Assembly: GCA_016203375.1 (NCBI GenBank) | Contig: JACQMX010000056.1 | Coordinates: 1 to 9,457 of the forward strand | Length of the DNA stretch: 9,457 bases | Direction: 5' to 3' | From: Candidatus Woesearchaeota archaeon | GTDB lineage: Archaea > Nanobdellota > Nanobdellia > Woesearchaeales > UBA12501 | Shown: positions 1 to 6,308 of the stretch, piece after piece | How the letters are laid out: every line of letters begins with the position of its first letter | Position numbering within the stretch: position 1 is the stretch's first letter | Position numbers and translations under genes: made by a program | Notes under the pieces: generated by a model | Seen by the model: the letters and a program-made list of their open reading frames with translations, nothing else | Told to the model about the DNA's origin: nothing | The model's database searches: none

Positions 1-1163
1 TCTTTTACTTTTCTCTTTCTTTCACTTTCTACTTCATGTTCAGCTTGCGCACCATGGTTTCCACCAGCATCGTCTCCATTAATGGTTTCTTCTTCCGCTT
101 GAATAACCGTTTCATTCGCACTGGTTGTCATGATGATCTCTTTTTTGAATGTTGATAAAGGTGCTGTTTGAGGTATTTGCGACATTCCGCCAAGGCGCTG
201 CAGCTCCTCCTCTGGGTTTGGGTTTGGATAAACACGCTGCGCAGTGAACTCAATGCGGTCAAATAAGGTATTTTTGCTCGCTCGTCCGACGATTTTAATC
301 ATTTTTCCAAGAAGATCGTGCTTTACCTGTTCAAAATTTTCTGGTTTATTTTGATAGGCGAGAATTTCCTCTTGGGACTTTCCAAGGAGGTTGTTCACTT
401 GATTCCTGAAGAATACAGTGCGAATATTGCCAGAACCATCATCAAGGAAGAGGTTCAGCACATACGATAGGTTTGGCGTTACGGTACCATGCGGATCACA
501 GACATACCGGTCTCCTTGGAGGCGGACGCGTTTGTTGCACTGTGGACAGACTTCAAAAAAGGTAAGATTGGACACTTGCACAATGGTGCCGAGAATTTCA
601 ACATCCTGATCGTTCTCTTGAAGTTCTGCGAGGCTTTTTCGCGTTAGCGTTGCCGGTTGTCCCAGTTCTACACGCTCTCCTTCTGGATTAACCAGGAGCT
701 TTGCACTGTCACCAAGGTGTAGCTCGCGTCGGCCTTGATTGTCTTTAACATATGCACCTTGGGCAAGAAGGACATCATTTTTCTTCATGTTTGCTAGCTG
801 GTCGGTTTGTCCTCCCCAGAGTACAATACGAATCTTCCCTGTTTCATCAGCGAGCAAGAGTGAGCCAACTTTTCCTTTGCGTTCTTTTGTCTGGAATTCT
901 CGAACTTCATAAACATCAATGACCTTACCAAGCAGTTCAACATTTCGCATGCCGGAAAGCAAGCTTCGTATCTTGAGCCTTCCTCCATCTTCATAGAGTT
1001 TTACATTATACTCATTCGCAAGAATATGTAAAGCGCCTTCTCGAGAAATAAGGCCAGCAAGCTGGTCCATCTTCTGGCGTACTTTTCGATTCAACTCTTC
1101 ATCGCTTATGCCAGCTTTTTCCTTTATTTTTGCGGCTATATCCTCTACAGGGACCTTTATCAC
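1..1163 (-). CDS. rpa: Replication protein A (RPA/RFA1-like single-stranded DNA-binding protein), 3' end beyond window
   Basis: This protein binds single-stranded DNA in replication and repair. 387 residues are visible; the C terminus lies off the left edge. After a helical N-terminal region (about 1-70) come two OB-fold stretches (about 73-155 and 185-300). The first holds a typical 'GKVGSLLLADETGKIRIVLWG' -type core near residues 97-117, the second 'NLFLDDGSGNIRTVFF' near 237-252. Between or within them is a zinc knuckle, C206-x2-C209 and C222-x2-H225. The visible end (about 345-387) is a Glu-rich, probably disordered tail. No ATG lies between the upstream in-frame stop and the conserved region. 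I chose GTG at 1163 because it gives an N terminus like that of relatives (MIKVP...) and has GGGTGG just upstream; GTG at 1172 or TTG at 1166 are alternatives. A TATA box near 1200 suggests it is transcribed separately from the surface operon and with almost no leader. The family call is firm; the start is not. Confidence 0.5.
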   Translation of the reverse strand, partial: MIKVPVEDIAAKIKEKAGISDEELNRKVRQKMDQLAGLISREGALHILANEYNVKLYEDGGRLKIRSLLSGMRNVELLGKVIDVYEVREFQTKERKGKVGSLLLADETGKIRIVLWGGQTDQLANMKKNDVLLAQGAYVKDNQGRRELHLGDSAKLLVNPEGERVELGQPATLTRKSLAELQENDQDVEILGTIVQVSNLTFFEVCPQCNKRVRLQGDRYVCDPHGTVTPNLSYVLNLFLDDGSGNIRTVFFRNQVNNLLGKSQEEILAYQNKPENFEQVKHDLLGKMIKIVGRASKNTLFDRIEFTAQRVYPNPNPEEELQRLGGMSQIPQTAPLSTFKKEIIMTTSANETVIQAEEETINGDDAGGNHGAQAEHEVESERKRKVK

Positions 1164-1195
1164 CAAGACCACCCAAGAATTTAGAAATGGTTATA

Positions 1196-1205
1196 CTATA
1201 TATAG
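1196..1205 (-). promoter_or_regulatory. Archaeal TATA box for the RPA gene
   Basis: On the minus strand the sequence reads CTATATATAG, preceded by the A-rich ACAAA that suits a BRE. Its centre lies about 28 bases upstream of GTG 1172 and 37 upstream of GTG 1163. TBP boxes usually sit about 26 bases before the transcription start, so the transcript would be leaderless or have a leader of roughly ten bases. It lies in the roughly 70-base gap between the last surface gene and RPA, the only clear operon boundary in the window. No obvious T-rich terminator for the upstream operon is visible in this gap. Confidence 0.5.
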
Positions 1206-1237
1206 TTTGTTGTTTGCCAGTAAATGGTTCCTCTGCC

Positions 1238-2239
1238 TTATCCAGTTACTGGCGATGACTGGTTTCTTTCAGGGAAAGTCAATGCAAACTTATACACTGT
1301 TGGTTGAAGCGAACTATCTTTACTACCCTCTGGAATGACCATATACATTTTTTCCGAACGTCTGGCGCAGAACTTAAAGCTCCGCTTATTTATTGTACAC
1401 ATCTTTTTATCCCCTCTTGTTTCATCTTTTATGAACGCAATCCCTTCTGCTGATTTATAGAACCATATTATTTTTTCTCGTTCGCCTGCTGCAAGCGCAA
1501 TGTGTATTGGTTCTTCCGCAATCTCTGGTGCGGTGTCAAGGTGAGCAACAGTTTTTGCTTCCACGTCGTTGAGAAACAGGTCAATGTTCATCGCCATGCT
1601 CGGCGATTCAGCTTTAGGCGGTACATCGATAGTTATTGCTGGTGTTTCTTGATTTTGTTCAGCCTGTTGCAGCGTTAATTGGCAAACGCAATCAGTGTCT
1701 GTGCTTGCCGCGCAAGCGGTATACCCTTCAACAAGATCGCTCTTTATGTTTTCTTCAGGATTGCATGGCCCATTGACGAGTTGGAGTGATGCACCATACC
1801 TTTCTTGCGGTTTCAATTTTTCCTCATTTATTTTTTTTACCTCAGCCATGACGCATTCCGCTAATGGCTGTTCTTTTTCTTCACACGTCTCAATGTTTGC
1901 AACAAGCCCACCATCCCCAAAAACAAGATGCTGGAGCGTTTTATATTCACCGAGATCATAATCAACAGTAAGGGAAAATGATGGCTTAAAAAAATAAATC
2001 CCGCTCGGCTGTTCTGATGGCGGGACATCAGGAGGCTGGTCTCCAGCTGCAGCCTGTGCAATACTTTTTCCTATAATGACGCGCTGATTGTTTATGACAA
2101 AAACGGTAAACGCTATTATCACGATACTTCCAAAGAGAATTGTCAGTAATAATGGCATTCTTTTATTGTTATTCTGCCCTTTATCGTGACCTTTTTCCAT
2201 GTCTGTTCTCTTCACGCTTTTCTTTATGCTTTTGTTCAT
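1238..2239 (-). CDS. Signal-anchored surface protein of unknown function, last gene of the surface operon
   Basis: I do not recognise a named family. The 333-residue protein has a basic, Asn-rich cytoplasmic start (residues 1-28, ending KR), one hydrophobic helix (about 29-50) and a long predicted extracellular part. That part begins with an Ala/Pro-rich linker (about 61-80) and contains cysteines at 119, 129, 159, 176, 184, 186, 281 and 291, an even number that would suit disulfides. The C-terminal region contains a 'VYKFAL' strand (315-320), a type of motif that I associate with uncharacterised DPANN surface proteins; this is from memory and not certain. Unlike most neighbours it lacks a KKG pilin leader, so it may stay an N-in signal anchor. 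ATG 2239 follows the previous stop by 3 bases, with GAGTGATC directly upstream, implying coupled translation; internal ATGs at residues 14 and 28 fit less well. Confidence 0.5.
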   Translation of the reverse strand: MNKSIKKSVKRTDMEKGHDKGQNNNKRMPLLLTILFGSIVIIAFTVFVINNQRVIIGKSIAQAAAGDQPPDVPPSEQPSGIYFFKPSFSLTVDYDLGEYKTLQHLVFGDGGLVANIETCEEKEQPLAECVMAEVKKINEEKLKPQERYGASLQLVNGPCNPEENIKSDLVEGYTACAASTDTDCVCQLTLQQAEQNQETPAITIDVPPKAESPSMAMNIDLFLNDVEAKTVAHLDTAPEIAEEPIHIALAAGEREKIIWFYKSAEGIAFIKDETRGDKKMCTINKRSFKFCARRSEKMYMVIPEGSKDSSLQPTVYKFALTFPERNQSSPVTG

Positions 2240-2242
2240 AGA

Positions 2243-2638
2243 TCACTCTACGTCTTCAAAATTAGGCCATTCTGTTGGTGGATACTGGCAGCACTGTTTT
2301 GGCTGTTTGCAATCAACAAACTCAATTTTTGGCTGGATTGCTTTGCCGCTTGGATCACAGGCGTCTTGGCAGCGAAGCTCATAAATCTCTCCATCAAAGC
2401 AATATTCATTCCAATCGTATTCTTTTTTGTATTCTTCTTGCATTTTTATTTCTGTTTTAAGTTCTGTTGGCATCACCTGCACTTCTGGTGTTGGCATTGG
2501 TATTTCTTGTGCCTGTTTTTTTGTTACGTACAATGCAATAGCTATAAGAGTAAGGAGGATGATCAGCGTTAGGCCTATTTGCACTATGGTTATTCCCTTT
2601 TTTTTGAGCATCGTTTTTTTCAGGTTCATTCCATGCAT
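2243..2638 (-). CDS. Small pilin-like single-helix protein with six cysteines
   Basis: A 131-residue protein with an archaeal pilin-type leader: a Lys-rich start ending KKKG at 12-15, followed at once by a hydrophobic helix (ITIVQIGLT..., about 16-38). A FlaK/PibD-like prepilin peptidase would be expected to cut after G15. The mature part starts with a Pro/Glu-rich linker and then holds cysteines 80, 90, 94, 110, 116 and 117, all in the last 52 residues, probably a small disulfide-bonded head. I do not recognise that head. The gene lies 13 bases after the peptidase stop and 3 bases before the next start. ATG 2638 has AGGGA abutting it, which is too close for a normal ribosome site; ATG 2629 is a good alternative and ATG 2611 a weaker one, and all keep the leader motif. 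The KKKG codons form an A8 run. Confidence 0.5.
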   Translation of the reverse strand: MHGMNLKKTMLKKKGITIVQIGLTLIILLTLIAIALYVTKKQAQEIPMPTPEVQVMPTELKTEIKMQEEYKKEYDWNEYCFDGEIYELRCQDACDPSGKAIQPKIEFVDCKQPKQCCQYPPTEWPNFEDVE

Positions 2639-2651
2639 TCCCTATGCACTT

Positions 2652-4070
2652 TTATATTATTGCGTATGGCGGCGTTACACGTGCTGGCAGATTGGCGAGG
2701 GCATATTTTCCACTCATCTCTCCAAAGTAGCATTGCCTTCTCTCTTTTGCTTCGGCATAGCCGCTGGTAAGATACTCATAATGCCACCATTCTCCGCCAT
2801 AATTTGCCCAGCCTGCGCTGCACATGATGTCGCGTAAGGCTTGAATGTTTTCTGCACGTAATGGTTCATCTTTCATTTGTATATCAACGGCTTTCCCTTG
2901 TATGTGACGGCAGCCGCTGTATCTGCTTACATCCATTATGACTTCTTTATATGGCAGCCCTGCAGGCGTGTTGAGCCACTCAAGCGCTGCCTGTACTCGT
3001 TTACTTCGATCCATGCTATTCGGCACTATCTCTTCAAGAACCTTTTTTGCAACAGGTAATCCGCGTGGACCACACGCCGTTGCACCACCGGCAAGATAAT
3101 CAAGGAAAGCGTCGCGTTGGTCAGCAGATTTTCTTGCCGCATCAACAATAACAAGCGATTGTCCTGGTGCCAGAAATGCCTTTGTGCGCTCTAGCTGCGC
3201 AAGGAGCTCCGGTTGCACGCAGCACACCGGATCAGCGCATTCAATTTTATCATCTTCTCTATATGGCACAGATCCTGCTACAAAGCCGGTGCAGGATCCT
3301 GCTGCCCATGTTTCTATGCCCGGTACTTCTTTCGTTGATATAGTTGGTGTAGGAATTTGTGCGCCAGGAATTAGAGCAGGAATTTCTTTTGGCGGTATTG
3401 CGGATATGCGAACCCTCTGCTTGCCTGTTTCCTTGGTGATAAATAATGCTATTGGCTCGCGAGCGTTGCCAATAACCCTTGTTTGGGCGTCTTTTTTCGC
3501 GAGGGTAATGTCATAGCTGCTTAGTGGGGTGTCTTGAAGTAGCAGGATCAACTGCTGCATGTGCGGATTAAATAATGAGCCAAATGCAGTTTCAAGGTTT
3601 TCAAGACGGTCAGGAAGGCATTGTTTCAACTGTGTTTTCTCTTCGGTATTCTCCTCACTACCTTCCCGAGGCTCACCTTCTGCGCTTTCTGGTCCCCCTT
3701 CTCCTGCTTCTCCAGCCAATTCTTCCTCTCCTTGTTCTTCAGCAATCGTATTTTGCCATTGGGTATACCCAAAATACGTTCCGCATTCTGGCGCTTCTGC
3801 AAAGCCGCCTTTCGCGGCAAGATTATAGAATGTTTGCAAGGCCGCAATTGGCGCTGCCTTGTCGACGAAGAAAAGGATGTTTTGGGCGTAATTGTCTGCT
3901 TGAAGAACGGCAAGCTGGTTCTGACCCAAAAAGCCAGTTCGCTCAAGAATTGGCTGTGCGTAAGAAAGGTAGGTACTGTAGAATAGGAAGGGGGATGTCG
4001 AAATACTCAGGGCAGCGATGAACAAGAGCCATGATGCCTTTTTCGAAAGCGCCAGTTTCATGCGTTTCAT
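2652..4070 (-). CDS. Membrane-anchored M15 zinc peptidase, VanX/VanY-like D-Ala-D-Ala peptidase
   Basis: A 472-residue protein in three parts. Residues 11-38 form a signal or membrane anchor following KK. Residues 57-110 hold a conserved-looking helical segment (ADNYAQNILFFVDKAA, then GGF and CGTYFGYTQW), followed by a very acidic Glu/Gly stretch (111-145). Residues about 295-435 are a peptidase M15 domain: R313 in 'VDAARKS' matches the substrate-binding Arg of VanX, H389 and D396 form the HxxGxAxD zinc motif, and E427 plus H430 in 'GEWWHYE' give the catalytic Glu and third zinc ligand. Spacings H-x6-D and E-x2-H equal those in VanX. Known members cleave D-Ala-D-Ala or the ends of peptidoglycan stems. 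All key residues are present, so it should be active, outside the cell. The start at 4070 overlaps the previous stop (ATGA) and has a strong GGAGGTG (4075-4081) 4 bases upstream. Dipeptidase versus carboxypeptidase activity cannot be told. Confidence 0.5.
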   Translation of the reverse strand: MKRMKLALSKKASWLLFIAALSISTSPFLFYSTYLSYAQPILERTGFLGQNQLAVLQADNYAQNILFFVDKAAPIAALQTFYNLAAKGGFAEAPECGTYFGYTQWQNTIAEEQGEEELAGEAGEGGPESAEGEPREGSEENTEEKTQLKQCLPDRLENLETAFGSLFNPHMQQLILLLQDTPLSSYDITLAKKDAQTRVIGNAREPIALFITKETGKQRVRISAIPPKEIPALIPGAQIPTPTISTKEVPGIETWAAGSCTGFVAGSVPYREDDKIECADPVCCVQPELLAQLERTKAFLAPGQSLVIVDAARKSADQRDAFLDYLAGGATACGPRGLPVAKKVLEEIVPNSMDRSKRVQAALEWLNTPAGLPYKEVIMDVSRYSGCRHIQGKAVDIQMKDEPLRAENIQALRDIMCSAGWANYGGEWWHYEYLTSGYAEAKERRQCYFGEMSGKYALANLPARVTPPYAII

Positions 4071-4729
4071 CCTGCACCTCCATTCGTTGTTGTCGCTGAC
4101 GCTACTGCTGGCGGTGTTTCTGGTGATGGCTGTGAGTCGCCAGCAGATTTTGCACGAACAAGGCGCACAGTGATAACCTGGCCCTGTCGTATTGAGGGAT
4201 AATAAACTTCTCCAACCATTGTTTCTCCCTGCGGTTCATTTGCTAATACGCAGAATGTTGCGTCAATGCACCTTGCATAATTCTCCGGCTGGCTAAATGT
4301 TCCTGACGGAGGCTGCAAATAGCTTACCTTGAGACGATATCTCTCTGGATTTCCGAGTGTATCCAAGTAATGATATACTTGGCTATAAAGAATGTTCATA
4401 TACTGTTCCCTGTATGTTGTATCGTTTCCAATCATGTCGATAATCTCAGCAAATGTTGTTTTCTTTTGAAGAAGACTCTTTATAGTATCGTCCGGAGGAG
4501 CGATGCCGGAAAAAAGAGGCGCTTGCAGCATGCTTCGAAGCTCTTGGTCAGCTTCCAGTTGTAGGCGTGCATCTTCTATGCGCAAGATTACTGTCGCTTG
4601 CCCTCCATAGCTGAGCGTCATAAAGAGAATGAAGGAAGAGAGGCCAACAACGCTAGAAAAGACAATCGCGTACCAGTCTCTTCCAATAATTCCCTTTTTT
4701 TGAAGTTTTTGTTTATTCATCGTCTCCAT
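4067..4729 (-). CDS. Pilin-like single-helix surface protein, unknown function
   Basis: A 220-residue protein that starts with a short Lys/Gln-rich leader ending QKKG (residues 10-13), directly followed by a membrane helix (about 17-41). This is the layout of an archaeal pilin precursor, with expected cleavage after G13, although a charged RD pair at 17-18 is unusual inside a pilin helix. The extracellular part has a long helical stretch (about 44-125) with many charged residues, one likely disulfide pair (C154 and C160), and a Pro/Ser/Thr/Ala-rich tail (195-220) typical of a flexible or glycosylated linker. No enzyme motif is visible and I do not recognise the domain. It lies 18 bases after the previous gene, and its TGA overlaps the ATG of the peptidase gene, so the two are probably made in linked amounts. 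ATG 4720 (residue 4) is an alternative start, with GGAG before it. Confidence 0.5.
   Translation of the reverse strand: METMNKQKLQKKGIIGRDWYAIVFSSVVGLSSFILFMTLSYGGQATVILRIEDARLQLEADQELRSMLQAPLFSGIAPPDDTIKSLLQKKTTFAEIIDMIGNDTTYREQYMNILYSQVYHYLDTLGNPERYRLKVSYLQPPSGTFSQPENYARCIDATFCVLANEPQGETMVGEVYYPSIRQGQVITVRLVRAKSAGDSQPSPETPPAVASATTTNGGAG
4075..4081 (-). promoter_or_regulatory. Strong Shine-Dalgarno site for the M15 peptidase
   Basis: GGAGGTG on the minus strand lies 4 bases before ATG 4070, inside the end of the upstream gene. It matches the archaeal anti-SD well and decides in favour of ATG 4070 over the ATG three codons later. It suggests efficient re-initiation at the ATGA overlap. Confidence 0.5.
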
Positions 4730-4747
4730 ATGCTTTGTTGGTATGCG

Positions 4748-5290
4748 TTATTTTTTTGTGAATTCAGCAATTGTTAGTATGCCTTCGTATTGCTGTTCCC
4801 CATCAATAATCTTTGTTGCCTTCTTGGTGACTGTTTTTTTTGCGCCTTCAGTGCACGCAGGGCTATAATTATTTGAGCGAATACTGCGCAGCTGCTCTTC
4901 TGTCAAGCTGTACTGCCCTCTTGATGGAACGAGCCTTGCCAGCTGCAGTTCGTAGCACAAGTCGGTTTTGCTTGGAGGAAACTGAAGGCAGCGTTGGAAT
5001 TGCTCATTCGTAAACTTTTGCATATCGATCCAGTACGCGTACGTGCGTTGCGTGTTTGGGTCTTGGTAGGCAAAACAGCCAGGATACTGTGCAAACCTGC
5101 TTTGATATTCCTCCTGCTGCAGACTTGTTGGAATTTTCGTGATCTTAAAAACGTACGATGAGGTGCCCATAATATAACCCGCAGCAAGAAGGCCGAGGAT
5201 AACTACATTTATGGCGAAAAAAATCATTTTTCTTCCAAAAATTGGGATTTCCATTCCCTGTCCTTTTTTTGAATGCATAAGGTGTTTCAT
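4748..5290 (-). CDS. Pilin-like protein with KKGQG leader
   Basis: A 180-residue protein with the clearest class III-type leader in the window: SKKG at residues 7-10, then QGMEIP with Gln at +1 and Glu at +4 of the mature protein, then a hydrophobic helix (about 22-45). Gln at +1 is common in archaellin-type leaders. The outer part has four cysteines (72, 101, 112, 146), enough for two disulfides, and no recognisable enzyme motif. I start it at ATG 5290: AGGA lies 5 bases upstream and the start falls 16 bases after the stop of the previous gene. The open frame extends to a TTG at 5317 that would overlap that gene by 11 bases; this is less likely. It could be a pilin subunit or a minor pilin; nothing in the window identifies the assembly machinery. 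Confidence 0.5.
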   Translation of the reverse strand: MKHLMHSKKGQGMEIPIFGRKMIFFAINVVILGLLAAGYIMGTSSYVFKITKIPTSLQQEEYQSRFAQYPGCFAYQDPNTQRTYAYWIDMQKFTNEQFQRCLQFPPSKTDLCYELQLARLVPSRGQYSLTEEQLRSIRSNNYSPACTEGAKKTVTKKATKIIDGEQQYEGILTIAEFTKK

Positions 5291-5306
5291 TTGTTTCCTG
5301 AAATGC

Positions 5307-6308
5307 TTAGCCTCCAAACTTTACCTTGTAAATGTCGTGCGCTAGCCAGAGGCCTATGATCATAAGGGCAATGAGAACAATGGCAAGTATGGTCATGGTG
5401 TTTGTATAGAACTGTTCATCTTTTTCATACCGCTGCATTGTGTTATTGATAAAAGTATCCATCTCGCAGTCTATATCGAATCCAGGACATCGTGGATCGC
5501 AGATGTTATCCCGCACAACGCTGCACAAATAATTTTTTGCAATCCTGCAGTCAGTCGAGCAGCTGTCCTTGTTTTCATAATTCTCGCACACGCCATTGCC
5601 GCACTGGCAGTCAATGTCTTGTTCTGGGCATGCTGCTTCGCACATTCCATCCTTCAGCAAGCCGCACAAGAGCGATGGCTTTTTTGCTGTTTCCATTTCT
5701 CCTTCAGCAAAGCAATTTGGCTCGCAGGATGAGCAGTCAACCTCTTTATTATTGCAATCAAGATCGCATATAGCATCCCTTTTCGCATCGCAATAATTGT
5801 CAACAGAGCCAGATGGGCAGTCGCTGCAGGTGATGCTTGACTCTGCTATGGTGCACGCATCGCCAAAACACGGTTCACAAATATTGTTCTTATTGCAAAA
5901 GCTTATCTCCTTGCGCAGATAGACGCGGTTTTGCCTTTGTATTTCAATGGAACGTACTCGGCTAGAACCGCTAGGATCTGGTATCGAGATATATACTGTG
6001 TTCATGTAAGCTATTGGTGTTTTCGCAATAATGTTGCGATTCTGATCGCGAAGGACGATGCTGTCAGTATCTGAATAAATTGGTGTATCATGAAGATTGT
6101 CCAAAATCTCTTCAGTGTAGAAAGGATTTTGAGCCGCGATAACCGCGCCTGGAATAATATTACTTACTGTGTCAGTTCCATTTCCGAAAATGAGGGTTAA
6201 TTGTAGGGTGTAGGCTTGAGCCGCCGCTGGTTGAATCGGTTGGATCAAAAAGAGGCTCGCTATGGCGAGTAGAATGTTTATCCTTATTTGACGTTGTGTT
6301 AGCTTCAT
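5307..6308 (-). CDS. Type I membrane protein with three-copy Cys-rich repeat
   Basis: A 333-residue protein with a cleavable-looking Sec signal (about 9-31, ending AAA-QA) and one C-terminal helix (about 304-324) followed by a short basic cytoplasmic tail, hence N-out. The mature protein begins with a beta-rich region (about 33-135) and continues with a Cys-rich region (138-281). The latter contains three repeats of identical spacing, C-x7-C-x3-C-x6-C, at 173-192, 215-234 and 262-281. Their shared pattern is D-x-[IM]-C-[DE]-x2-C-x4-[VI]-D-C. Between copies two and three is a 'CGNGVCENYENKDSC' motif (236-250) of the CGNGVCE type seen in many secreted archaeal and bacterial proteins. The repeats recall Notch/LNR calcium modules, but this is only resemblance. 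Its ATG overlaps the amidase stop (ATGA), linking the two. It may be a rigid stalk or adhesin holding the machinery at the surface; that is inference. Confidence 0.5.
   Translation of the reverse strand: MKLTQRQIRINILLAIASLFLIQPIQPAAAQAYTLQLTLIFGNGTDTVSNIIPGAVIAAQNPFYTEEILDNLHDTPIYSDTDSIVLRDQNRNIIAKTPIAYMNTVYISIPDPSGSSRVRSIEIQRQNRVYLRKEISFCNKNNICEPCFGDACTIAESSITCSDCPSGSVDNYCDAKRDAICDLDCNNKEVDCSSCEPNCFAEGEMETAKKPSLLCGLLKDGMCEAACPEQDIDCQCGNGVCENYENKDSCSTDCRIAKNYLCSVVRDNICDPRCPGFDIDCEMDTFINNTMQRYEKDEQFYTNTMTILAIVLIALMIIGLWLAHDIYKVKFGG

Noticed and set aside
794..994. 66-residue minus-strand frame within RPA
   Set aside because: It is out of frame with the clear OB-fold protein that spans the region.
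1242..1252. Short palindrome CCAGTTACTGG at the end of the last operon gene
   Set aside because: Arms of only five bases and no T run after it, so it is not a convincing terminator or operator.
2186..2837. Hydrophobic plus-strand reading frames
   Set aside because: They lie antisense to well supported minus-strand genes, have no ribosome site, and their Phe/Cys-rich content mirrors Lys/Glu codons of the real genes.
3269..3303. Repeated GATCCTGCT stretch in the M15 gene
   Set aside because: A nine-base coding coincidence from the repeated AGSC/AGS residues; no further copies.
3559..4021. Several overlapping reading frames on both strands opposite the acidic stretch of the M15 protein
   Set aside because: They arise from the low-complexity Glu/Gly codons; the M15 frame has family motifs and a Shine-Dalgarno site.
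5291..5317. TTG start at 5317 for the KKGQG pilin-like protein
   Set aside because: It overlaps the end of the previous gene; ATG 5290 has AGGA 5 bases upstream and gives a normal leader.
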